Below, piece after piece: positions 1 through 11,050 of a DNA stretch of 64,000 nucleotides (within the stretch, counting starts at the first letter, position 1; the number at the start of each line of letters is the position of its first letter). This DNA comes from Azadirachta indica. Taxonomy: Eukaryota; Streptophyta; Magnoliopsida; Sapindales; Meliaceae. Both the position numbers and the translations under genes were made by a program. The stretch spans positions 8,986,774-9,050,773 of the forward strand of contig CM040444.1 of the NCBI GenBank assembly GCA_022749755.1. The letters run 5' to 3'. The notes below the pieces were generated by a model. It was not told the origin of the DNA, did not search any database, and was given only the letters and a program-made list of their open reading frames with translations.

Positions 1-420
1 TATGTTTTGTGGGATAAGTAATAGTTTTGCACCTATGGATTTTCCTATGAAATGGAGCCGTGAGATTGTCATATCCATATTGGGCACAAAAATTGCTTAC
101 AGTTTGTTTAAAAGAATATTTTTCACTATTTTTCTTGTCTTTTTGTTCTTGACATAAGGCTAAGCCCTTTTTTTTTTACAAATGCAAAGAGTTGACCATA
201 GGTAATAGTGTCCTAAGGGATTAAAAAAGAATTTGGGTAATCCTGCAATAAACCTTTCTTTCCAGAAAGAGGGATTACAATCTTGTCGTTGGAATATGTG
301 TGTAATGAAAACATATTTATACCATCTAAAGTCACCTAAAGTTGGGCCTCTAAGATTTGTGAGTAATAATTTTGAACTTTGAAGTTTTTCATGAGAATTG
401 TCTATAAAATACATAGCTAT
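1..420 (-). pseudogene. Endogenous pararetrovirus remnant, coat-protein region (copy A)
   Basis: Read on the minus strand, 414-160 is open and contains the block WKERFIAGLP, which I recognise from the capsid (gag-like) region of Caulimoviridae and their integrated plant copies. A cysteine- and histidine-containing stretch continues towards position 1 in a shifted frame. The family role is capsid formation around viral DNA. The reading frame is broken after the GLP motif, where poly-T/poly-A slippage at about 170-180 is likely. It is the downstream part of the viral copy whose movement-protein part lies at 16688-17560; the CACTA element at 1785-16684 separates them. The virus genus was not determined. 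Confidence 0.6.
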
Positions 421-1784
421 AGTGTGAATAAGTACTTCTACCGCATTTTGTGTTTCTTTGACTTCTTGAAATCCTTGATCATTTTCTATTATGAGTTGTT
501 TTACGTGATTGAGTATGTTTTTTTGAGTAGATGCACTAAGACTATTATCTCATCAATATCTAAGGGATCCTGTAAACCCTGCTACGATTAGTCTAGCGAC
601 TTAATGATCTGTGTTTTTTACGACTTTATAGGCTATTGCAGCCATTCCTATTTCTTGAAGTACATTCATAGTTTCATATTTCGATCTATCATCTATATTC
701 CACTCCTAGATAGATTCTCCGGTGTATTGAGTAGTAATATACCTAGAACATTCCTTGTATTGAATATCGGGTGGAGTAGGTTTAGAATAATAATTTCTAG
801 TTAACGTGTTTTTCCAACTGTTAGGTTGTCTAATTTTTCTTTGTAATCTATTAATTTTTAAGAGTTCAGTATCTTCATCTTGATTTGGGTTTGACTTTCT
901 AAAGTTTTATCTATAGTATTAACATTGGAATGTCTTGATAAATACGATAATATTTTATTAATTTGATCTAAAAGTTCAATTTTTGGAAAAAAAAAGTAAC
1001 TTCTTTATCTTTTTGCAGTAATGGTTGGAATTTGAATAAAGGTGGGGTCACATTAAAGGGAAAGTTAGGGTTAGGATTAGTTTGGTCTAATTTATCTTTG
1101 ATATAAGTAACTTGTTTGTAAATGGTGTGCAATATTTGACTTTGATAATTATTTTGTTCATAAAGCTTTTTGATGTCTCCTAAAGTGGAAGGCTCAGTAT
1201 TTGACCTATCACCAGCTAATTTGAATGGTGATGCTGAAATATGACTTCCTAAAATATTAAGTTGGAGAGAGTTTACGGGTGGATGTACTGATTAAATAAT
1301 GCCATGATTTTTGGTTTCCCATTTTCTATGATGACTAGTACAGACGTCTAACTTTAATTTTTTATTTTACTATTAAAGGAATACATTTCAAACCATATGA
1401 AAAATAGAATATTTATTTTTATCTTATTAATTTCATCATACCAACCTGTCCTAATAATGACGTGTTGATTTAAGTCAAAAATAGATAAAAACCACATTTT
1501 CTTTTCCTTGTTTATTGATGAATTAAAATCTTATCTAAGAAAATTTTTGTCTATTTCCCAATTTTTATTAACTATTGTGTTAATAGTTGAAAAATCAAAA
1601 AAAGTTGGATATTCTGGCCTATGTACTAGTTCGGCTATTAGAGTAGTATACTGAATAGAATTTTGAGTATTTAAATCCTCTATTTTAATAGTTTGGACTC
1701 TAGAAGTGATAGAAATAGAAAACGATGATCTAGCAGCTTGAAAATTTGAATAACTAGTTGATGGTCTAGGTTGTCTGAAAGAAT
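421..1784 (-). pseudogene. Endogenous pararetrovirus remnant, linker between movement and coat domains (copy A)
   Basis: This minus-strand stretch has many stops. Its first part (1784-1531) is open and nearly matches the linker of copy B at about 18630-18860, including a Pro/Ser-rich segment (RPSTSYSNFQAARSSFS) next to the CACTA insertion point. The rest has no domain I can name, but it lies between the movement-protein and coat-protein parts in the expected order. The gene is dead. Confidence 0.55.
1782..1784. repeat. CACTA target-site duplication, left (AAT)
   Basis: AAT directly abuts the CACTAC terminus and matches the AAT after the right terminus. The paralogous empty site at about 18855 has viral sequence only. 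Confidence 0.8.
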
Positions 1785-2120
1785 CACTACAAAAAAATTT
1801 ATCTTTTACAGCCAAATTTTTCAGCTGTAAATAATACAAATTCAGCCGCTAAATTATTTTTTACTGCCAAATTCTAGTCATTTGCGGCCAAATTTCATTG
1901 GCTACAATAAGTTGTATCGCAAAAAATTTTTTATTATTTGCGACTGATTTTAGCAGTCACAAAAAGTATTTGCGACCAATTTTGCAACCAATATGTATCG
2001 GCCGCAAAAGGTATTTGCAAACATTTTGCGACCGATATGTAATAGCCGCAAATAATTTGAAAATAAAATTGTTTTTTTTACTACCACCTTTTGTTGCCAA
2101 ATATTTGGTCGCAAAAAATA
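1785..2120. repeat. CACTA left terminal and subterminal repeat region
   Basis: Several diverged copies of motifs such as TTTGCGGCCAAATTT, TTTGCGACC and GGCCGCAAA occur in both orientations over about 330 bp. Related motifs occur at the opposite end (16500-16684). Subterminal repeats are the usual transposase-binding regions of CACTA elements. Confidence 0.75.
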
Positions 2121-2552
2121 TTAACTATTTATAATATTTTTATTAACTTAAATATTGATCCCATCAAATTAATTTGAATATTAAATATAAACCAAATATC
2201 AAGACCAATTTAAGCAATTTGATTGGTTAAATATTGCAAAACATTGGATAGCATTAAAAACCTGAAAAGTAAGACTTAAATTTTCATTTTATACACAATA
2301 AAATTTGTAAAAAAGGTACAATGAACAAAAAATTTTAATCCATTGATTATTAGCAAACACCACAAAAAACATCTGGGGGAAAATTTTAATCTAAGTTTAT
2401 TATTAACATTCTTAAAATCACCAAGTCAACTAAATTTAGCACAACTAACAAACCACCAACACAAAACCACAAAAGATTATGAAAACCTTTAATCTGCTCT
2501 ACCGTGTGAATTCTGGGGAGCACATCCTTCGTATTTTATAAAACAACTCTGC
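2121..2552. other. CACTA interior, AT-rich, no gene seen
   Basis: AT-rich sequence lies between the subterminal repeats and the nested LTR retrotransposon. There is no open frame or motif I can support. It ends in the ATATG target duplication (2553-2557). Confidence 0.6.
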
Positions 2553-2557
2553 ATATG

Positions 2558-3949
2558 TGATGAATGTTTAAAAGTGTAGATTTATCAAGAGAAATTTTAT
2601 TATTTACACTTAATAATATCCTTCTATTCTCCAATAATGAAGCATATTCCTTCATATTGAATTGTAAAACATAAATTGAACTAAATAGTCGGTTTTGTGC
2701 AGGTTTCGTATAATGAGCGTATTTTTTAATCGAAATAATCAATTGATACGATTCTTAGGCTGAACAAATATAAACTCATCATTTCACAACTTTGTTAGCC
2801 AAAAGTTGGACCAGTTCGAGCAATTAGTGAGGCGACATTGGGCTCCAACAGAACTCAAGCGCTTCTTTGAACTAGCCCAACATGTTTCTGTATTTGGGCC
2901 GTATCTCTTTAAATATATAACGAAAAATTATATGCTTGGGTGATCTAGAAAGCTGAGAAGGAGACCTAAATTGTTTATGTTTTGTACTTTCTCAAATTTC
3001 AACTGGTCGGTTACTATAAAGAACTATCATTCTAGAAGGGCGGTGGAAAAATATGACTTGAACATCTCTGCTTATTTTCAACACAACTCACGGTCTAAAA
3101 CAGAAATACGGGTGAGATATGGACCATTAGAAAGATGAATCGTCCACCTACAACTTTGAAGAAGGATGCTTTACGAAATTCGGTAGTTTTCATGGTCAAA
3201 AATATGTTGGAAGTTGGTAGAGCGTGATTAATTAGAAATTGACAAAATTATGTTCACACATGTGGAATGTCTTTTGTTTTACCTATATAAAGGAAGATGT
3301 GGAAGTGAGGAGGGAGATCAGTTTTGTTTCCATTTCTGTTTTCTTTTTGAAATTTAAACTTTAATTAAATAATGTATTTCTAATTTCGTAATTAGGGTTA
3401 AAGGTGAACTTTTGATGATTTTATAGTTTTGTTCTTTAACCCTTTGTTTTGTTCTTCATTGCTAATCTTTTTATTGATTGAGTACTATATTTTACAAGTG
3501 ATTTTGAATTGTTAGAAACCTTGATTCATTGTTAACAAATGGTACATTGAATGCTTGGATGTTTTCTATATATCAAGAGTAAGGCAACTTATAGTTTTTT
3601 ACCATCAACTAAAAGGTAAGTTTTTTTATTTCTTTGTGCTTAAATATTTTTTTTTTCATCATCCAATTAAGATCATTTCTTTTGATTCTTAATTGTGTTT
3701 TTCTTTAAAAAAAAAAGATCAAGAATAAGTTCTATACAAATCATTAAAATAGATCTCTGATGCCCTAATATATAATAATATTGAATTTAAATTTGACAAT
3801 AAGCAAATTCATTCTATTTCTTATAATATTTAGATCTTTGGACTTGTGGACTTAATATAACGTATTCCCTGTGGACCAACACTCGGACTTCCGAACTTTA
3901 TTACTTGAGACAACCTATAATTGAGAGTTACAACCTTTAAGTTATATCA
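2558..3949 (+). repeat. 5' LTR of Athila-like element
   Basis: It is 1392 bp, TG...CA bounded, and collinear with 12175-13568 over its full length. It contains a decayed version of the LTR reading frame that is better preserved in the 3' LTR. Confidence 0.92.
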
Positions 3950-3955
3950 AGTTTT

Positions 3956-3969
3956 TGGCGCCGTTGCCG
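3956..3969 (+). promoter_or_regulatory. Primer-binding site of Athila-like element
   Basis: TGGCGCCGTTGCCG lies just inside the 5' LTR. This is the primer-binding sequence typical of Athila-lineage plant Ty3 elements, where a host tRNA primes minus-strand DNA synthesis. Confidence 0.8.
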
Positions 3970-4350
3970 AAGAGTACGGTTTGTATAAAGTTTACTAGTT
4001 CTTGTTTAATTTTCTTTTACTAACTTTAACCTCTAATTCTAACTCTAACTTTAACATTTTTTTTTATTTACTTATTGTTATTTATTTTTATTGGGAGGCT
4101 CAGTCTCCCATTTATATTTACATTATAGTTGGTTCTACATATACCACCTAATTTTTGTTATTTATTTTGTTCATGGTAGGTTTTGCCACCTTTCTTAATT
4201 TTTTTCTATTAAGTATTGTGTTGTTATTTTCATTTACAATAATTTTATTAAGAGGAAGGTTATACCACCTCTTTTCTTTTTTATTTGTTTTATTGTGCTA
4301 ACATTTTATTTTATTGTATTTTACTTTATTGTGTTTTATTATTATTATTT
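3970..4350 (+). other. 5' leader of Athila-like element
   Basis: An untranslated T-rich stretch between the primer site and the gag start, with no gene or clear motif. Confidence 0.6.
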
Positions 4351-6062
4351 TCATGCTTGGATGGTATCGAGATCCTCATTCTCATCGATTAGTGAAAGAT
4401 AATTCTAAAATCTCCTTTGGAAATTTGTTTGATTTATCTTCAAACTCACACACAAATAACACTATGGCTGAAAATGAAAGTATACATGGAGAAAATGAAA
4501 ATCATCATGTTCGAACCATGCGTGAATATTTGCAACCTTCTCGAAATTCATCTCCATCATGCTTTATTTTTCCGCTTAATGCAAATAACTTCAGATTTAA
4601 GCCCGATATGATCCCTTTACTTCCTAATTTCTATGGCTTAGAGTTTGAGAGTCCTTATTTGCACTTAAAAGAATTTGAGGAAATATGTGCCACATTTATG
4701 GATCAAACATGTAGTGAAAAAATAATTAAGCTAAAATTATTTTCTTTTTCTTTAAAAGATAAAGCAAAAACACGCTTAATTCATTAAGACTTAGATCTAT
4801 AAGCACATGACAAAAAATGGAAACCAAGTTTTTAAAGCAATTTTTTCCAATACATAAAAGAAATACTTTCAAGAGACAAATTCAAAATTTTTGTCAAAAA
4901 GGAAATGAAACCTATTTTCAATGTTTGGAAAAATTTAAAGACTTGTTGAATTCATGCCCACACCATGATTTTGAAAAATGGCGTACGATAAGTATCTTTT
5001 ATGAAGGGTTAACACCAGAAACAAAACAATTTTGAAACAATGTGTAATGGTGAATTTTTAGACAAAGACCCAGAAGAAGCTTTAAAGTATTTAGATTATT
5101 TAGCTGAGAACTCTCAATCCTGGCAAACCATTAGTTCCTCTGAAAATTCAATTAAATCTAATATGGTTAGTTCTAGTTGGAGTAAATATAATTTGAGTCA
5201 AGAAGATGATCTAAGTGCTAGAATTACAAGTTTAATGAGAAAGATTGAAGCCATGGAATTAAGGAAAGTTAAAGAGGTCAAATCTGTACATAATGATGAA
5301 ATTTGTGAAATTTGTGCAGTCATGGGACATTCTACTCAAGATCGTCCAAATATTCCAATTTTTAAAGAAGTGTTGCATGACCAAGCAAATTCTATGAATT
5401 CCTTCAGAAAGCTTTTTTCCTCTAATTCTCCATATTCTGAAACATACAATCCTGAAAAGAGAAATCACCTAAATTTTAGTTGGAGAAATGATAATCATGC
5501 CCATCCACCACCTCAAAGACCTTCAAATTTTTCATCATACCATTCACCACATTTGAAAACTATTAAGGAAACATTGCAAACATTCATACAAGGGCAAACA
5601 AGCATTAACAATCAAACATCACAAGCCATTAATGATATCAAGAATATACTTTCAACATTGACCTCAGCTTTGCGCAGTTAAGAGAAAGGTAAATTTCCTG
5701 CTCAACCACAACCAAATCCAACAGGTCAATTTCATGTAAGTGATTCTAACTCAAATGGCACACAGCATGAGAATCCCAACTCCATCACTACTCTCCGAAG
5801 TGGTAAGGTCATTGATAAAACCATTTCTTTGAAAGAGATTGAACCTAAAGAACCATCAAAATTAGTGAGTGAGGAAAATAATGTTGAACCTAAGATGTGT
5901 GATGTTGAAAAATGCCCTATCCCTGCTCCTTTTCCTCAAAGATTGCAACCAATTCAAAAGTTGAACCAAAATTCTGAAATTTTTAAACTTTTTAAGCAAG
6001 TTAAAATTAACATTCCTTTGTTAGATGAATTAAGCAAGTTCCTTTTTATGCCAAATTTTTGA
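4351..6062 (+). pseudogene. gag (Athila-like), broken
   Basis: This encodes the nucleocapsid polyprotein of the element. Retrotransposon gag features include a helical block around 4600-5160 ending in FYEGLTPETKQF and then MCNGEFLDKDPEEAL, a combination typical of plant Athila-lineage gag. Later comes a Pro/Gln-rich spacer and ITTLRSGKV, a conserved block before the protease. The frame is broken by a TAA at 4785, shifts near 4790-4815 and near 5035, and a TAA at 5679, so no full Gag could be made. I took the start as the ATG at 4351, the first in frame before the conserved part; this choice is uncertain. Confidence 0.8.
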
Positions 6063-6153
6063 AAGATTTATGTACTGTTAAAAGGAAGCTTAATGTTCAA
6101 AAGAAAGCATTTTTAACTGAGAGTGTTAGTTCAATTATCGAACAAAATATAAA

Positions 6154-7080
6154 GATCCTGGTTGTCCCACCATTTCTTGTGTAATTGGAAACTTTAGGAT
6201 AAACCATGCTTTACTCAATCTTGGTGCAAGTGTTAATTTGTTGCCATATTCAGTGTATGAGCAATTAGGTTTAGGTGAGCTTAAACCTACTTCTACAACA
6301 CTTCAACTTGCTGATCGTTCTGTGAAAATACCACGAGAAATACTTGAGGATGTGTTAGTCCAAGTAGATAAATTTTACTTTCCTGTAGATTTTATTGTCT
6401 TAGACACACAACCTGTTTCTAACTCAAGCACTCAAATTCCTGTCATATTAGGACGTCCATTTCTTACTACATCTAATGCAATAATTAACTGTAGAAATGA
6501 AGTTCTAAAATTATCCTTTGGAAACATGACATTGGAAATGAATGTATTTAATATTTGCAAGCAACCTAGTGAAAATGATGACATGCATGAAGTTAGTTAT
6601 ATTAAGGAACTTGTTCATGACTACTTTAATGTTTCATCTTTTTCTGATCCCTTGGATGCTTGTTTAAATGGTTGTAATGATTTCAATTTTGATGAAAATT
6701 TTGAAGTGTCTCATATTTATTCTCTTTTAAAATCTTCTCAGGTTTTGAAAGTTAATGGATGGAGACCAAAATTTGAAGACTTACCTCAACGTGCTGATAA
6801 ACCGATGTCATCGAGTGTTCAACCACCAAAACTTGAATTGAAACCATTACCATCTGACCTCAAGTATGCTTTCTTGAGTGCTAATGAAACTTTTCTGGTG
6901 ATAATTTCTTCTAAACTCAACGCTCTTCAAGAATATAAGTTGCTCGAAATTCTAAGATTGCATAAACATGCCTTAAGATGGACAATAGCTAACATAAAAG
7001 GAATTAATCCTTTGATTTGCACACATAAGATATATTTGAAAGATAATGCCAAATCATCTAGCAAATGCAACGTAGGCTAA
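6154..7080 (+). pseudogene. Aspartic protease region of pol (Athila-like)
   Basis: This is a retropepsin-type protease that would process Gag-Pol. The block DPGCPTISCVIGNF is followed by LLNLGASVNLLPYSVYEQLG. In this family the catalytic motif is D-L-G-A or D-T/S-G-A; here the aspartate is replaced by asparagine (NLGAS, about 6217-6231), so it would be inactive. The second conserved block (PVILGRPFLTTSNAIINC, about 6440-6492) is present. The frame stays open to 7080 through the spacer leading to reverse transcriptase, which is unusually long for this decayed element. Confidence 0.82.
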
Positions 7081-7890
7081 ATCCTAATATGAAAGAGATA
7101 GTGAGAAATGAAGTTCTCAAGCTTTTAGATGTAGGGATCATTTATCCTATTTCTAATAGCACATGGGTAAGTCCTACATAAGTTGTACCTAAGAAATCTG
7201 GAGTTATTGTAGTAAAAAATAAAAATAATGAATTAATTCCAACTAGAACAATTACTGGCTGGAGAATGTGTATTGACTATAGGAAACGCAGTTCAATAAC
7301 TAGGAAAGACCATTTCCGTTACCATTCATGGATCAAATGTTAGAAAGGGTAGCTGGACATGCATTTTATTGTTTCCTAGATGGGTATTCTGGGTATAACC
7401 AAATTGAAATTGCACCTGAAGATCAAGAAAAGACCACTTTCACTTGTCCATTTGGAACTTTTGCATATAGAAGGATGCCATTTGGATTATGTAATGCACA
7501 AGCTACATTTCAAAGATACATGTTTAGTATTTTTAATGATATGGTTGAACGATTTCTTAAAGGTTTCATGGATGATTTTTCTGTTTTTGGTGATTCATTT
7601 GATGATTGTTATCTAACATGGAAAAAGTTTTGATTAGGTGTGAAGAAAAGAATCTTATGATTAATTGGGAAAAATGTCATTTCATGGTCACAAATAGTAT
7701 TGTGCTTGTTCACATTGTCTCATCAAAAGGAATTAAAGTAGATAAATTTAAAATTGAATTAATTGCCAATTTACCCGTTCCTAAGTCTATCAAAGATGTT
7801 AGATCATTTTTAGGACATGCTGGTTTTTATAGGAGATTTATAAAGACTTTAGTGTTATATCAAGACCATTGTGCAATCTCTTATTAAAAG
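7081..7890 (+). pseudogene. Reverse transcriptase of Athila-like element, broken
   Basis: RNA-dependent DNA polymerase. Visible blocks are the upstream VLKLLDVGIIYPISNSTWVSP segment (from about 7110), GWRMCIDYRK (about 7258), FLDGYSGYNQIEIAPEDQ (about 7374) and the active-site FMDD (7565-7576), followed in another frame by KCHFMV and RSFLGHAGFYRRFIK. In-frame stops near 7180 and 7340 and a frameshift near 7606-7620 break it. It is part of the same pol as the neighbouring protease and RNase H. Confidence 0.88.
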
Positions 7891-8540
7891 ATGCTCTCTT
7901 TGAGTGGACTAAGTCATGTCGAGAAGGTTTTGTCAAATTTAAAACCATGCTAACATCTGCTCCTATCATGTAACCTCTAAATTGGACTTTATTTTTTGAA
8001 ATCATGTGTGATGCTAGCGATTATGTTGTTGGAGCTGTTTTAGGACAACGAAAGGACAAGAAACCCTATGTGATTTACTATGCTAGTAAAACCTTAAACA
8101 GTGCTCAAATGAATTATTCTACCACTGAAAAGGAATTACTTGCAGTAGTATTTGCATTGAATAAATTTCGATCTTATCTTGTTGGCTCACCTATTGTGAT
8201 TTTTAGTGATCATGCAGCATTAAAATATTTTTTTTCAAAAAAGGATGCTAAATCTAAATTGATTAGGTGGATCTTACTACTCTAAGAATTTGATCTCACA
8301 ATTCAAGACAAAAAAGGAGTACAAAATATGTTTGCTGATCACTTGTCAAGACTTATGTTTGAAGAATCGATTGACACAACACCGATTAATAACAATTTCC
8401 CTGATGAGCAACTTTTCAATATTTCTATTTTACCTTGGTTTGCTGATATTATCAATTTTCTTGTTACAAGTCAAATGCCAAATCATTGGAATGCTCAAGA
8501 CAAAAAGAAATTTTTAAAGGAGGTACGCAATTTCTTTTAG
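7891..8540 (+). pseudogene. RNase H domain of Athila-like element
   Basis: This domain degrades RNA in the RNA-DNA hybrid during reverse transcription. The stretch from about 8004 shows CDASDYVVGAVLGQR, then YYASKTLN, TEKELLAVVFAL (catalytic Glu) and FSDHAALKYF, all standard Ty3 RNase H blocks. The frame breaks near 8283 and resumes in the tether region (FADHLSRL, about 8328). Confidence 0.85.
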
Positions 8541-9580
8541 GATGATCTATATCTTTTCAAATATTGCCCTGACCAAATTATAAGAAGATGTGTACCTAAC
8601 AATGAAATTCAAAATATCATTTCTTTTTATCATTCCGAAGCATGTGGTGGTCATTTTTCTTCAAAGAAAACTACTGCGAAAATATTGTAATGTAGATTTT
8701 ATTGGCCCACCTTATTTAAAAACACACATATATTTTGTAAAACATGTAACCGTTGTCAAAAACTAAATGGAATAAGTCGTAGAAACATGATGCCATTAAA
8801 TCCTATTTTAGTCATTGAAATATTTGATTATTGGGGTATTGATTTTATGGGTCCTTTTCCATCTTCGTTTGGGTATCAATACATTTTAGTTAGAGTTGAC
8901 TATGTTTCAAAATGGGTAAAGGCAATTTCTTGCAAAAATAATGATCATAAAATTGTTTTGAAATTTTTGAAAGAAAACATTTTTTCAAGATTTGGAGTGC
9001 CTCGAACCATAATAAGTGATGGAGGTTTACACTTTTGTAATAAACCTTTTAAGAATTTAATGAAAAAATATGGAATTACACATAAAGTGTCTGCGCCTTA
9101 CCACACACAAACAAGTGGACAAGTTGAACTTGCCAATAGAGAAATAAAACACATTTTGGAAAAAACGGTAAACCTGAATCGTAAGGATTAGTTTTTAAGA
9201 CTAACCGATGCACTTTGGCTTTATCGAACTGCTTTTAAATCATCACTTAGCATGTATCCTTATAAACTTGTTTTTGGAAAGGCTTGTCACCTACCGGTGG
9301 AATTAGAACATAAAGCTTTTTGGGCCATTAAAATGCTTAATTTTGACTTCGATAAAGCAGGATCATTGAGAAAACTCCAAATAGATGAACTCCAAGAAAT
9401 TAGGAATGAAGCTTACGAGAATTCTAAAATTTACAAAGAGAAAATGAAGGTGTTTCATGATAAACATATCATTAGAAAATCATTTGAACCTTCACAAAAA
9501 GTTCTTTTGTATGATTTAAGATTGCATCTATTTCCTGGCAAACTTCGTTCAAAATGGACAGATCTTTTCTTTTTTTCATT
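8541..9580 (+). pseudogene. Integrase of Athila-like element, broken
   Basis: DDE integrase that inserts the cDNA. An HHCC zinc region spans about 8625-8760 (HSEACGGHF ... CKTCNRCQ). The catalytic triad is visible: Asp in YWGIDFMGPF (8841-8843), Asp in IISDGG (9018-9020) and Glu in GQVELANREIK (9125-9127). The C-terminal part from 9252 ([20 protein letters not shown]) ends at LRSKW. Stops near 8689 and 9189 disrupt the frame. The accessory ORF starts almost exactly where the integrase tail loses its frame. Confidence 0.88.
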
Positions 9581-10129
9581 ATGGATGTCATTCTTTCTAA
9601 ATTGCAAACATATTTTCCTTCTTTTCCTAAAGATGTTCTACGAAAAATGTACTAAGTTAGGTGTGCAAAATTAAGAATGCTTATGCAAAAAAGTATTCCT
9701 GAAGATGTGCGAAGGATAATTGAAGTAAAGGTACATTTAACAGGTGAGTTTTCTAATTCATTTGTTTTACGCATGCCTAGTTTAGGTAAAAGCTCTTTTG
9801 CAAAGAAACGAAGAGCAAAAAGGTTACAAGTGTGTCACAATTGTGCAAGTTTAACCTGTAACAAGTGATGTCGTTCTTTAAGGATGGTGTCTACTAATAG
9901 AGAAGATAAAATTAAATTCATCAAGGATAGACTGAGTAAGAAGTCTTTAAATAATATCTTATTGACTCTTAAGACGCATCATAGTGGATATGTGCAACGT
10001 GAAATTCTCAATTTGTATATATTATTTAAAAAAGAACGTGATCGTTATAGTCTTGGGAATTTGATTTTAAAAGACCCTATTTGCCAATTTGTAAGAAAAT
10101 TGGATGGGAAGCCAATCCTCGACCCATAG
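9581..10129 (+). pseudogene. Accessory ORF: basic zinc-finger protein resembling betaflexivirus nucleic-acid-binding proteins
   Basis: One frame of 182 codons runs from the ATG at 9581 to the TAG at 10127, interrupted only by a TAA near 9653 and a TGA at 9866. Its middle holds KSIPEDVRR, then GKSSFAKKRRAKR, then a cysteine cluster C-x2-C-x4-C followed, across the TGA, by a fourth Cys, and about 15 residues later KIKFIKDRLS. A basic arm next to a compact Cys cluster in this arrangement recalls the small cysteine-rich nucleic-acid-binding proteins of carlaviruses and vitiviruses, some of which suppress RNA silencing. That homology is from memory of the family pattern and needs a profile search. 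It occupies the post-pol place where Athila elements often carry an env-like ORF. The C-terminal ~70 residues are unrecognised. Confidence 0.5.
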
Positions 10130-10426
10130 AGGGTGTTTAAGCCATTATTGGACGTAAAATCAGAGGAAGATGTGAGCCACAATCACAACTATCTATAAAT
10201 ATTTACTTTTAGTTGTCATTGTTAAAATTTTTATGTTTTAAATTCCTATATTAGCTGTTATCTTTGACATTTTTACATTTTTAAATTTTAACTTTTATGA
10301 CAACAGCTGGCTTACCTCTATTGGTTTCATTAATGCATTCTCTTTAAGTTGTATAAATTCAGGTCCTTACTTCTTTATTTTCATAAAATTGAATCACTGA
10401 CGAATGTAAAAAATTGCAAAAAAAAA

Positions 10427-11050
10427 ATGAAAAGAGCTTCTATTCATCAATTTAAAACTATTTGTGTTTTTTGGAAGTGAAATTCTGGGAAAGATGAAGA
10501 GTTTGTAAAAGCAACGGACAACCTGGGTCGAGTTTTAGTTGAGCGAAAACTTAATCTAGTGTATGGAGGAGGTAGCCTTGGGTTAATGGGGTGTGTGTCA
10601 ACTGCCGCACATATAGGAGGAAGTGAAGTCATAGGTATCATACCAAAGACTTTATCTGCAGGTAACATAACTGCCAAAACAGTTGGAGAAGAACTAATGG
10701 TCTCAACAATGCATGAAGGAATTGCTAAAATGCTTGATTCTGCAGATGCTTTTATTGCCTTACCAGGTAGTTTTAGGACCTTACAAGAAATTTTTCAAAT
10801 TGCATCTTGGGCATAACTCACCGTTCATCAAAAACCCATAAAATTGTTAAATGTTAATGGTTTCTTTAACAAGTTGTTGTCTTTTCTTGATCATGTTGTA
10901 GAACAGAATTTTATTTCATAGATGGCTCGCAAACTTCTCATTTTTGCTCCGACTGCTAATGACTTGATCAATCAGTTGCAGAACTTTGTCCATGAACCAG
11001 ATCCAACAATGGCACGATTAGAATGGTCAAGTGAAAGCAGTAAAAAGTGA
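10427..11050 (+). pseudogene. LOG-like cytokinin riboside 5'-monophosphate phosphoribohydrolase, intronless copy inside retrotransposon
   Basis: LOG enzymes release active cytokinin bases from nucleotide precursors. One frame of 207 codons, about family length, runs from the ATG at 10427 to the TGA at 11048. It contains FKTICVF at the N-terminus, LVYGGGSLGLMG (about 10553-10588), GIIPKTL and DAFIALPG, then LLNVNG, APTA and EPDPTMARLEWSS near the C-terminus. The family's PGGxGTxxE catalytic motif is altered to PGSFRTLQE. Premature stops are a TGA at 10478 (from local compensating indels), a TAA at 10814 and a TAG at 10919. Plant LOG genes normally have several introns and this has none, so it looks like a captured cDNA. 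It lies 298 bp after the zinc-finger ORF, within the LTR bounds. Confidence 0.88.

Noticed and set aside
10427..11050. A normal host LOG gene
   Set aside because: It lies within LTR boundaries with a perfect target duplication outside, has no introns, three stops and an altered catalytic motif.
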